In this document: in pieces, positions 1 to 5,160 of the stretch | Position numbering within the stretch: the stretch's first letter is position 1 | How the letters are laid out: each line of letters starts with the position of its first letter | Assembly (NCBI GenBank): GCA_913054115.1 | Contig: CAJXIS010000171.1 | Coordinates: 1-5,163 of the forward strand | DNA from: an uncultured Acidimicrobiaceae bacterium | GTDB taxonomy: Bacteria > Actinomycetota > Acidimicrobiia > Acidimicrobiales > MedAcidi-G1 | Direction of reading: 5' to 3' | DNA: 5,163 nt | Program-made: the position numbers and the translations under genes | The notes under the pieces: generated by a model | Told to the model about the DNA's origin: nothing | Seen by the model: the letters and a program-made list of their open reading frames with translations, nothing else | Database searches by the model: none

Positions 1-553
1 GGCCGACCGGGTTCCCCGCCCCGTCCCGGTCGATGCGGCCTCCGCTCGGCGTCTCCGTCGCCGCATCGATGCCCGCCGCCCGCAGCGAGGCGTGGTTGAC
101 CACGTAGCCGTGCCCGCTCGAGTGCATGATCTCGACCGGCCGGTCCGCCGACACCCGGTCGAGGTCGTCGGCGGTCGGATGACGGTCGTCGTTCCCGAGG
201 CGGTGGTGGTCGTAGCCGAAGCCGCGGATCGGTCCCCCGTCGATCGTCCGTTCGTGTTCGCGGAGCAGCTTCACGACCTCGTCGATGCCGGCCGCTGCGG
301 TCAGGTCGGCCCACGAGGCGCACTGCCCGAGCATGAGCGGGTGCGTGTGGGCGTCGACGAAGCCCGGCAGCAGCGTCGCCCCTGCCAGGTCGAGCACCGC
401 CGGCGTCCAGGGAGCGGCCGCCCCGCACGACTCCCGGGTCCCGACGGCGACGATGCGGTCGTCGACCACCAGCACCGCCTCGACGGCCTCCCCGGTCCCT
501 GCCCCGGCGACCGTGTGGATCGGCCCGCCCGTCAGCAGCGTCACGTCGTGCAC
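1..553 (-). CDS. YtcJ-type amidohydrolase family protein, N-terminal part (cut by window edge)
   Basis: Partial gene: 184 residues are visible and the 3' end lies beyond the left edge. It belongs to the metal-dependent amidohydrolases of the Amidohydro_3/YtcJ group, cytosolic hydrolases of C-N or related bonds whose substrates are mostly unknown. An N-terminal beta-sandwich segment (about residues 1-60) runs into the barrel entry GFVDAHTHP (64-72). H69 and H71 form the metal-binding HxH pair. SGHGYVVNHASLRAAGI (146-162) and GGRIDRDGAGNPVG (171-184) are typical YtcJ-family stretches. The start is GTG at 553. The frame holds a TAG at 563-565 and no other start codon between, so the start is well constrained; a weak AGG lies 8 nt upstream. 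It begins 16 nt after the SnoaL-like gene on the same strand, suggesting co-transcription. No signal peptide is seen. The family assignment is firm; the substrate is unknown. Confidence 0.9.
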   Translation of the reverse strand, partial: MHDVTLLTGGPIHTVAGAGTGEAVEAVLVVDDRIVAVGTRESCGAAAPWTPAVLDLAGATLLPGFVDAHTHPLMLGQCASWADLTAAAGIDEVVKLLREHERTIDGGPIRGFGYDHHRLGNDDRHPTADDLDRVSADRPVEIMHSSGHGYVVNHASLRAAGIDAATETPSGGRIDRDGAGNPVG

Positions 554-569
554 GGGCGGAACCTACCCG

Positions 570-1016
570 TCAGCCGTCGCGCCAGCCCCCGGAGATGTGC
601 TCCAGCCACCACGACGGGGCGTTGTCGATCAGGTTGCCGAGATGGGAGTAGTCGTGCCAGCGGCTGATGCGGCCCCCGGTGACCTCCATGACGGAGGTGA
701 AGGGATGCTCGATCCGTTCACCGGTGTGGAACCCCCAGACCTCGACGTGCTCGGTGACGACCAGGTCGCCTTCGGCGACCACGTGCTTCGGGACGTGCTC
801 GTAGTCCGACAGCGGCTCGATGCCGAGCCGGAGGCGGAGGATGATCTCTTCGGGCCCGGTGGCACCCGTCGCGTCGATTCCGACGTCCGTGTAATGGCAG
901 TCATCCGTGAAGAACGTCGCCATGCGCTCCCAGTCCCGTGCGAAGTGCGACGCCCAGTAGGCGGCCACGACCTGTCGGTTCTCGTCCGTGTTGTCCACGA
1001 TCGGGAGTCTTGCCAC
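570..1016 (-). CDS. SnoaL / limonene-epoxide-hydrolase-like small protein
   Basis: This encodes 148 residues, the usual size for a one-domain NTF2-like (SnoaL) alpha+beta fold. Early helices (about 12-36) precede a DDCHYTDVG strand (38-46), then GPEEI (54-58) and a C-terminal beta-sheet ending in GGRISRWHDYSHL (114-126). By-eye alignment to Rhodococcus limonene-1,2-epoxide hydrolase places Y42/D44 over Tyr53/Asn55, H90/E92 over Arg99/Asp101 and D122 over Asp132. The pocket is therefore related, but the catalytic Arg is replaced by His and one Asp by Glu. Epoxide hydrolysis cannot be assumed; isomerase, dehydratase or binding roles are possible. The start is GTG at 1016, chosen because AGGGG (1024-1028) sits 7 nt upstream. 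A second in-frame GTG at 998 has no Shine-Dalgarno. It lies upstream of the amidohydrolase and diverges from the methyltransferase. Confidence 0.85.
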   Translation of the reverse strand: MARLPIVDNTDENRQVVAAYWASHFARDWERMATFFTDDCHYTDVGIDATGATGPEEIILRLRLGIEPLSDYEHVPKHVVAEGDLVVTEHVEVWGFHTGERIEHPFTSVMEVTGGRISRWHDYSHLGNLIDNAPSWWLEHISGGWRDG

Positions 1017-1023
1017 TGTCAGA

Positions 1024-1028
1024 CCCCT
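1024..1028 (-). promoter_or_regulatory. Ribosome binding site of the SnoaL-like gene
   Basis: On the minus strand AGGGG lies 7 nt before the GTG at 1016. This decides between that start and the GTG 18 nt downstream, which has no purine-rich sequence in front of it. Confidence 0.6.
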
Positions 1029-1041
1029 GCGACCAACCGAC

Positions 1042-1064
1042 TCCGGGGCACCACGTGCTTCGGA
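1042..1064. promoter_or_regulatory. 23-bp inverted repeat between divergent genes (operator candidate)
   Basis: Arms TCCGGGGCAC (1042-1051) and GTGCTTCGGA (1055-1064) share one symmetry axis around a CAC centre. Eight of ten positions are perfect complements and the other two are G-T. The repeat sits in the 60-bp gap between the divergent SnoaL-like and methyltransferase starts. It directly abuts the -10-like hexamer at 1065-1070, where a bound regulator would affect transcription. No regulator gene is adjacent, so the DNA-binding protein is unknown. A hairpin in the SnoaL-like mRNA leader is the alternative reading. Confidence 0.4.
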
Positions 1065-1070
1065 TACCTT
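1065..1070 (+). promoter_or_regulatory. Candidate -10 element of the methyltransferase gene (possible leaderless mRNA)
   Basis: TACCTT fits the TAnnnT pattern of actinobacterial -10 boxes. It ends 6 nt before the ATG at 1077, so transcription would begin at or next to the start codon. The lack of any Shine-Dalgarno upstream of this ATG agrees. No convincing -35 hexamer is seen at 16-19 bp upstream. Confidence 0.4.
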
Positions 1071-1076
1071 GCCCCC

Positions 1077-1859
1077 ATGACCGAGGAGCGGTACGGCACC
1101 CCGGATGCCGAACTCGAGATCGAACGGATCCGACTCGACAAGCTCGCCGACACGCTCGATCCCTCCACCTTCGATCTGCTGCTCGGGGCCGGCATCGGTC
1201 CGGGCGACGATGTACTCGAGGCAGGCGCCGGCAACGGTTCCGTCGCCGTCTGGATGGCCGACCAGGTGGGTCCCACGGGCTCGGTCCTGTCCGTGGACAT
1301 CGACCTCCGGTTCCATGCCGAGGTTCCCGACCACGTGGAGGTCCGCGAGTTCGACCTCGAAGGCGACGACCTCCCCCGGGAGGCGTTCGACCTGGTCCAT
1401 ACGAGGGCCGTCCTCCAGCACCTGCCGGCCCGCGAGGAGGTCCTCGCCGGGTTCGTCGATGCGCTGCGGCCGGGTGGACGCCTGGTCGTCGAGGACGGGG
1501 TGTTCCTGGGCTTCGCCGAACAGGCCCTGGAACAGCCCTATCGGGACATCCACGTCGTGATGGCGACCGGCGCACAACAGGAGTGGCGCGATCCGAACTT
1601 CGGCCTCGTGCTCGTCGATCGAATGCGCCGCCTGGGTCTGGTCGACCTGCAGGTCGACGGACGGGTCTGGGCGATGCGCCCCGGCGAGCCGGCCGGCGAC
1701 TGGTGGTTCCTCGCCCTCGAACGTACCCTCCCCCGACTTGTGGCCGCCGGGATCACCACCGACGATCAGGCCTCGGAGGTCCTCGACCAGGTACGCAGCC
1801 CCGACTTCACGATGCTCAGCCCCGTGCACCTCTCCGTCGTCGGCCGGAAGCCGACCTGA
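1077..1859 (+). CDS. Class I SAM-dependent methyltransferase
   Basis: This encodes 260 residues, the only plus-strand gene of the window. The Rossmann-type methyltransferase fold is clear. Motif I, VLEAGAGNGSVA (46-57), is the glycine-rich SAM loop. SVDID (72-76) ends the second strand, with an acidic residue for the ribose hydroxyls. FDLVHTRAVLQHLP (104-117) is the motif II/post-II region, and LRPGGRLVVED (130-140) is the motif III region. The C-terminal part (about 145-260) would form the substrate cap and has no recognisable signature. The family is similar to UbiE/Methyltransf_11/25 enzymes acting on small molecules; the acceptor is unknown. The ATG at 1077 starts just before the conserved fold and has no Shine-Dalgarno, but a -10-like box lies 6 nt upstream, pointing to leaderless translation. 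The gene diverges from the SnoaL-like gene and converges on the GNAT gene, with 9 nt between the stops. Confidence 0.9.
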   Translation: MTEERYGTPDAELEIERIRLDKLADTLDPSTFDLLLGAGIGPGDDVLEAGAGNGSVAVWMADQVGPTGSVLSVDIDLRFHAEVPDHVEVREFDLEGDDLPREAFDLVHTRAVLQHLPAREEVLAGFVDALRPGGRLVVEDGVFLGFAEQALEQPYRDIHVVMATGAQQEWRDPNFGLVLVDRMRRLGLVDLQVDGRVWAMRPGEPAGDWWFLALERTLPRLVAAGITTDDQASEVLDQVRSPDFTMLSPVHLSVVGRKPT

Positions 1860-1872
1860 GAGGCTCCCTCAG
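1856..1872. terminator. Weak hairpin between convergent genes (possible bidirectional terminator)
   Basis: CTGAG (1856-1860) and CTCAG (1868-1872) form a 5-bp stem around a 7-nt middle that can add one more G-C pair after a mismatch. It overlaps the stop codons of both convergent genes (TGA at 1857-1859 plus; TGA at 1869-1871 minus). There is no T-tract on either side, so a classic intrinsic terminator is not supported. Confidence 0.2.
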
Positions 1873-2318
1873 CAGGGGTCGTCGCTGTCGTCGAGGTTCC
1901 GCACGAAGTAGCGGATCTCCGGCTCGAGCGTGTAACCGAGGCCCTCCCAGAAGGCCATGCCGTCCTCGTTGTGGCTCCAGACCTCGAGGCGGATCCGTGT
2001 GATGCCCTTCTCCACGACCCGACGCTCGAGTTCTTCGATCATCCGGCGTCCCAGACCGCTGCGCCGCAGGTCGCCACGGACCGCCAGGCGCTTGATGCGA
2101 CCCCGGTGCCCGTCCCAGGTCCCCATCACGGCGGCGACGACCCCACCGTCTCCCTCGGCCACCAGGAACAGGTCGGGATCGCGCTCCAGCTTGGCCGTGA
2201 TCTCCTCGGCCGCCTCGCCGGACAACGCATAGGAGGTCATGCCCGCCTCGTCCCACAGCGCCACGATGCCATCGACGTCCGCGGGCTCGACTGAGCGGAT
2301 CACGGGTTCGACCCTCAC
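1869..2318 (-). CDS. GNAT-family N-acetyltransferase
   Basis: This encodes 149 residues, a typical single GNAT domain (cytosolic; transfers acetyl from acetyl-CoA, usually to an amine). An N-terminal strand and helix (IRSVEPADVDGIVALW, 7-22) precede the core strand LFLVAEGDGGVVAAVMG (50-66). Motif A is RIKRLAVRGDLRRSGLG (74-90), with the RRSGLG loop (85-90) that binds the CoA pyrophosphate. Motif B is NEDGMAFWEGLGY (117-129). The layout resembles small ribosomal-protein/amino-acid acetyltransferases, but the substrate is not predictable. I chose the GTG at 2318 over an ATG at 2342. The GTG overlaps the upstream TGA by 4 nt (GTGA) and has GGGGGA 6 nt before it; the ATG would overlap the preceding gene by 28 nt and add residues before the conserved domain. 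It is the last gene of the Rieske operon, probably translationally coupled to the acyltransferase gene. Confidence 0.92.
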   Translation of the reverse strand: MRVEPVIRSVEPADVDGIVALWDEAGMTSYALSGEAAEEITAKLERDPDLFLVAEGDGGVVAAVMGTWDGHRGRIKRLAVRGDLRRSGLGRRMIEELERRVVEKGITRIRLEVWSHNEDGMAFWEGLGYTLEPEIRYFVRNLDDSDDPC

Positions 2319-2959
2319 GTGGCGTCCCCCGCACGCCTCCATGCGGTGCCATCGTGGCGACGGACGACCCGGCCTGGTGATCCCACGACCACCGAGAAGT
2401 CGGGGATCTCGCCCCGCACCACCGAGTTGGCCCCCACGACCACATGGCGCCCGATCCGTGCACCCGGCAGGATCACCGCCCCCGAGCCGATCCAGCTGCC
2501 GGCCCCGATCGAGACCGGATCCTCCGACGGCAGCTGTGTGCCGATCGGCTGATCGACGTCCTCGTAGCCGTGGTTCTGGTCGGTGATGTAGACGTTCATG
2601 CCGGTGAACACGTCGTCGCCGATGTCGATCGACAGGTGGCCGACGATTGCCGATCCCCGGCCGATCAGGCAGCGGTCGCCGATGCGAACCACCGGGTCCG
2701 ACACCATCTGCTGGCCCGGGACCATCCCGGCCGACAGCGTCACGTGTGAGCCGATCAGGGTGTCCTCACCGAGGTGGATCCAGCGCTCGCCGAACACGTA
2801 GCCGGTCGGCCAGCTGATGCAGGTCCCCGAGCCGAAACCGCCGAAGCGCCGTGCCCGCCGATCGCGGGGGCCGATCGCCGCCAGCCGGTTCGCCGCCTCG
2901 GAGGCCCCGCGGACGAATCCGCCGAGCAGGGGCCGCAACAGCGACCAGGGTCCAAGCAT
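2315..2959 (-). CDS. Left-handed beta-helix (hexapeptide-repeat) acyltransferase
   Basis: This encodes 214 residues, close to the usual size of WbbJ/NodL/LacA-type O-acyltransferases, which work as trimers using acetyl- or acyl-CoA. After an Arg-rich N-terminal segment (about 1-45), hexapeptide coils run from about 62 to 120 (e.g. IGSHVTLSAG, IGDRCLIGRGSAIVG). An excursion loop carries ITDQNHGYED (125-134), where H130 matches the family catalytic histidine. The coils resume at VSIGAGSWIGSGAVILPG (149-166) and end in the standard VVVGANSVVRGEIPDFSVVVGSPGR region (173-197), the acyl-CoA side. The acceptor is unknown; sugars or alcohols are usual. The ATG at 2959 is the only start after the in-frame TAG of the EamA gene at 2969-2971. 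It has no Shine-Dalgarno, so reinitiation after the EamA stop is plausible. Its stop overlaps the GNAT start. Confidence 0.92.
   Translation of the reverse strand: MLGPWSLLRPLLGGFVRGASEAANRLAAIGPRDRRARRFGGFGSGTCISWPTGYVFGERWIHLGEDTLIGSHVTLSAGMVPGQQMVSDPVVRIGDRCLIGRGSAIVGHLSIDIGDDVFTGMNVYITDQNHGYEDVDQPIGTQLPSEDPVSIGAGSWIGSGAVILPGARIGRHVVVGANSVVRGEIPDFSVVVGSPGRVVRRHDGTAWRRAGDAT
2325..2330 (-). promoter_or_regulatory. Ribosome binding site of the GNAT gene, inside the acyltransferase coding end
   Basis: GGGGGA on the minus strand lies 6 nt before the GTG at 2318 and within the last codons of the preceding gene. It fixes the GNAT start at the GTGA stop/start overlap. Confidence 0.6.
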
Positions 2960-2968
2960 GTTCGGACG

Positions 2969-3928
2969 CTACCGGTCGCCGTTCGTCCGCCTGACGAAGC
3001 GGCGATAGCCGGGGGCCGCACCGACATGGAGCCCGACCCGGCGGGGGGCACGTTCCATCTCTCCCGCACGGGCCGTGACCACGGTGAGCCAGGTGACCGC
3101 CGCCAGGGCGATGCCGCCACCGACGAGGGTCGTGGCACCGGGTCGCTCACCCGGCCAGAACCACAGCCACAGGGGCGCCAGGACGACCTCGGTCACCAGG
3201 AGCAGGTTGGCCTCGGCCACCGGTACGAAGCGGTGTGCATAGTTCCAGACCGGGATGCCGAGCCCGAGCAGCAGCCCGCCTCCGGCGAACCCCAGGAGTA
3301 CGTCCCAGAGGGGCAGCGAAAGGCCCGGCCCGGCCAACGACACGATGCCGGCCACCGCAGCAGCGAAGAAGCCGGCGATGACCGTCGGCGCACCCGGATC
3401 CTCGGCCGGCGAGCTGCGGATGAGCGTCGTGTAGGCGCCGATGAAGACGGGGAGCAGCAGGGAGAGCACGATCCCGAGCGGATCGCCTCCTCCGACGTTG
3501 CCGCCGACCATCGTGACGATGCCGATCGCAGCGACGGCCATCGCGGCCAGGGTGCGACGGCTCACCCGCTCACCCAGGAACAGGCGCCCCAGCAGCGCCG
3601 CGTAGAAGGGGCTGGTGCACTGAAGCAGCAGGATGAAGGCGGCCGTCGTCCGGCTCAGGGCCACGATGAAGATGCCGAACATGGTGCCGAGCAGCACGCC
3701 GGCGATCTGCTGGCGTCGCCCCGAAAGCCGGATGGCGGTGATGGGGCTGCGGCCGCTGATCGAGATCACGATGGCGGCGACGACCCCGGTCCAGAGTGCC
3801 CGGTGGAACAGGTACTGCCAGGCGTCGGCTTCCCGGACGGCCCGAAACGTCAGGGGTCCGAAGCTGAACATCGTCCCCGCGAGGAGGATCGCGAAGAAGC
3901 CCTGGATGCGGCTGAGCGGTGGGAGCAC
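2969..3928 (-). CDS. EamA/DMT-superfamily membrane transporter (drug/metabolite exporter type)
   Basis: This encodes 319 residues, an integral membrane protein of the 10-TM drug/metabolite transporter type. Hydrophobic segments lie at roughly 8-31, 43-58, 75-92, 96-116, 125-142, 150-171, 182-200, 208-226, 236-258 and 265-284. Two EamA repeats are visible. The first ends in PFYAALLGRLFLGERVSRRT (107-126) and the second in APLWLWFWPGERPGATTLV (251-269); both keep the Gly-Glu before the final helix. An Arg-rich cytoplasmic tail of about 35 residues follows. The family usually exports or exchanges amino acids, amines and related metabolites; the substrate here is unknown. Start choice: GTG at 3928 is 5 nt beyond the Rieske stop; TTG at 3937 (TTGA overlap, 322 residues) is the alternative. 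Neither has a clear Shine-Dalgarno. Tight coupling to the Rieske gene suggests transport of its substrate or product. Confidence 0.93.
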   Translation of the reverse strand: MLPPLSRIQGFFAILLAGTMFSFGPLTFRAVREADAWQYLFHRALWTGVVAAIVISISGRSPITAIRLSGRRQQIAGVLLGTMFGIFIVALSRTTAAFILLLQCTSPFYAALLGRLFLGERVSRRTLAAMAVAAIGIVTMVGGNVGGGDPLGIVLSLLLPVFIGAYTTLIRSSPAEDPGAPTVIAGFFAAAVAGIVSLAGPGLSLPLWDVLLGFAGGGLLLGLGIPVWNYAHRFVPVAEANLLLVTEVVLAPLWLWFWPGERPGATTLVGGGIALAAVTWLTVVTARAGEMERAPRRVGLHVGAAPGYRRFVRRTNGDR

Positions 3929-3933
3929 CCCGG

Positions 3934-5100
3934 TCAAGACACGGAGAGCAGGCGGCCGGCGTACCAGTCGGCGAAGGCCGCCACGCTGGGCTCGAGGTAC
4001 GAGTAGCGGCCCTGCCGGGCAAAGGGCGACCGCTGCCCGGCGTGCTGCTGGACGAGCATCGGGATGTCCTCCGAGAGTGCCACGTCGAAGCGCTCGTAGT
4101 AGTCGGCGACCCGCTCCTCGAAGTCCGGACCGTCGATCGTCGCCTGCGGGAAGCAGATCACCTGGGCGCAGCGGCATCGATCGGGTCCGTCCGGATACAC
4201 CTCGTACATCCAGAGCGCTTCCTGACCGAGGGCCACGACGAGGTTGGGGAACAGCCACGAGTAGCGCACGCCGGTGAGGGGCCTGCCCGTGAGCCCCGGA
4301 ATCGTCGGCAGCGCCCGGTCCTGCGTGTCGTCGAGCAGCGCGCCGGTGCCGACCGTGGCCCCGAACTGGCTGGCATAGGCACCGTTCACCGGATCGGGGG
4401 CGTCCGGCTCCTCGTAGGTGTCGTCGATGCTGTCCGGGTGCACATAGGGCAGGTGGTAGTACTCGTTGAAGACCTCGGCGAATGCCTTCCAGTTGCAGTC
4501 GACGGTGAACTCGCGGCGGCGGGTCGTGACGACGTCGGCCAGCGGCCAGTCGGCATGCAGGTCACCGAAGTCACCCAGCCAGGCGTCGATCTCCGGCGGG
4601 TCAGATTCGAGGCTCACGAGGGCGAAGCCGTGCCGCTCGGACAGGGCGAACTCGGTGAGGCCGTGCGCTCCGGTGTCGAAGTCCGGCGTGCGTTGCATGC
4701 TCGGCGCCCCGATCAGGCGTCCGTCGAGCCCGTAGGTCCAGAAGTGGAACCGGCACCGCATCCGTGCACAGGTCCCCTCCCCCTGCATGATCTGCGACGA
4801 CCGGTGGCTGCACGAGTTGGCATAGGCCCGCAGGTGGCCGTCGTCGTCGCGGACCACCACGACGGGAACCCCGCCGATCTCGAACGTGCGGTAGTCGCCG
4901 TTCGCCGACCACGTGTCGGAGCGACCGACGCCGACCCAACCCTGCCGGAAGATCACCGCGTCCTCGAGGGCGTGGACCTCCGGGTCGGTGTAGCAGGCAG
5001 GCGGCAGCGTGGCGGCGCTGCCGGCTGGGGCCCGACATGCGGCAAGGTCGTCGGCGAGGCCCTGTGGGAGCCGGGACGACCGTGTGGTCAGAGCGCTCAT
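3934..5100 (-). CDS. Rieske non-heme iron oxygenase, alpha subunit (CntA/GbcA/choline-monooxygenase-like)
   Basis: This encodes 388 residues, full length for a Rieske terminal oxygenase alpha subunit (cytosolic; O2-dependent hydroxylation or demethylation with electrons from a separate reductase). The Rieske 2Fe-2S domain (about 45-165) has the canonical ligands C97-x-H99 and C116-x2-H119, 16 residues apart. The catalytic domain has NWKAFAEVFNEYYH (203-216) with iron ligands H216 and H221 (H-x4-H), and D345 in SEDIPMLVQQHAG (343-355) as the likely carboxylate ligand. The bridging residue, Asp in most ring-hydroxylating dioxygenases, is E213, as in carnitine monooxygenase CntA. That favours a quaternary-amine-like substrate over an aromatic ring, but this is inference. 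No beta subunit, ferredoxin or reductase gene is in the window. The start is ATG at 5100: no Shine-Dalgarno, but a -10-like box lies 7 nt upstream. It is the first gene of the four-gene operon. Confidence 0.95.
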   Translation of the reverse strand: MSALTTRSSRLPQGLADDLAACRAPAGSAATLPPACYTDPEVHALEDAVIFRQGWVGVGRSDTWSANGDYRTFEIGGVPVVVVRDDDGHLRAYANSCSHRSSQIMQGEGTCARMRCRFHFWTYGLDGRLIGAPSMQRTPDFDTGAHGLTEFALSERHGFALVSLESDPPEIDAWLGDFGDLHADWPLADVVTTRRREFTVDCNWKAFAEVFNEYYHLPYVHPDSIDDTYEEPDAPDPVNGAYASQFGATVGTGALLDDTQDRALPTIPGLTGRPLTGVRYSWLFPNLVVALGQEALWMYEVYPDGPDRCRCAQVICFPQATIDGPDFEERVADYYERFDVALSEDIPMLVQQHAGQRSPFARQGRYSYLEPSVAAFADWYAGRLLSVS

Positions 5101-5107
5101 GGCGCGG

Positions 5108-5113
5108 AGTGTA
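5108..5113 (-). promoter_or_regulatory. Candidate -10 element of the Rieske operon (possible leaderless mRNA)
   Basis: On the minus strand TACACT fits TAnnnT and ends 7 nt before the ATG at 5100, the spacing expected of a leaderless transcript. No Shine-Dalgarno is present between them. The -35 zone (about 5130-5136) has no recognisable hexamer and instead lies in a perfect palindrome. Confidence 0.4.
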
Positions 5114-5125
5114 GGACGCCCACCC

Positions 5126-5137
5126 CCCTGCGCAGGG
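5126..5137. promoter_or_regulatory. 12-bp perfect palindrome at the -35 region of the Rieske operon
   Basis: CCCTGCGCAGGG is a perfect palindrome, 12 bp upstream of the -10-like hexamer, covering the place where a -35 element would be. That position suits a repressor or activator operator. Short GC-rich palindromes also occur by chance, so this is a candidate only. Confidence 0.35.
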
Positions 5138-5144
5138 TGCCCGG

Positions 5145-5160
5145 TGTGGCCATGGACACA
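5145..5160. promoter_or_regulatory. 16-bp imperfect palindrome upstream of the Rieske operon
   Basis: TGTG-G-CCATGG-A-CACA is symmetric at 14 of 16 positions, with its axis 21 bp upstream of that of the 12-bp palindrome, i.e. two helical turns. Two sites on the same face of the helix would suit cooperative dimer binding. The window ends 3 bp further on, so the full regulatory region and any divergent neighbour are not visible. Confidence 0.35.

Noticed and set aside
285..1076. Upstream in-frame extension of the methyltransferase
   Set aside because: It crosses the amidohydrolase and SnoaL-like genes antisense and has no domain content. The methyltransferase fold is complete from the ATG at 1077.
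1017..1829. Extension of the SnoaL-like frame upstream through the methyltransferase region on the minus strand
   Set aside because: The extension is antisense to a well-supported methyltransferase. The SnoaL domain is complete from 1016 and has its own Shine-Dalgarno there.
2319..2342. ATG at 2342 as the GNAT start
   Set aside because: It would overlap the acyltransferase by 28 nt. The GTG at 2318 has a strong ribosome binding site and a 4-nt stop/start overlap.
2966..2971. TAGCGT before the acyltransferase ATG as a -10 element for an internal promoter
   Set aside because: It fits TAnnnT and the 6-nt spacing, but the TAG is the EamA stop codon and the genes are only 9 nt apart, so chance is the simpler explanation.
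2774..4006. 410-codon open frame on the plus strand opposite the EamA gene and the start of the acyltransferase gene
   Set aside because: Its product is low-complexity and rich in Asp, Glu, Gln, His, Arg and Gly, as expected from the antisense of a hydrophobic GC-rich gene. It has no recognisable domain, and the opposite strand encodes a complete EamA protein.
3929..4258. Extension of the EamA frame upstream into the Rieske gene
   Set aside because: It lies wholly within the Rieske coding region and is Arg/Pro-rich. The first EamA membrane helix begins about 8 residues after the GTG at 3928.
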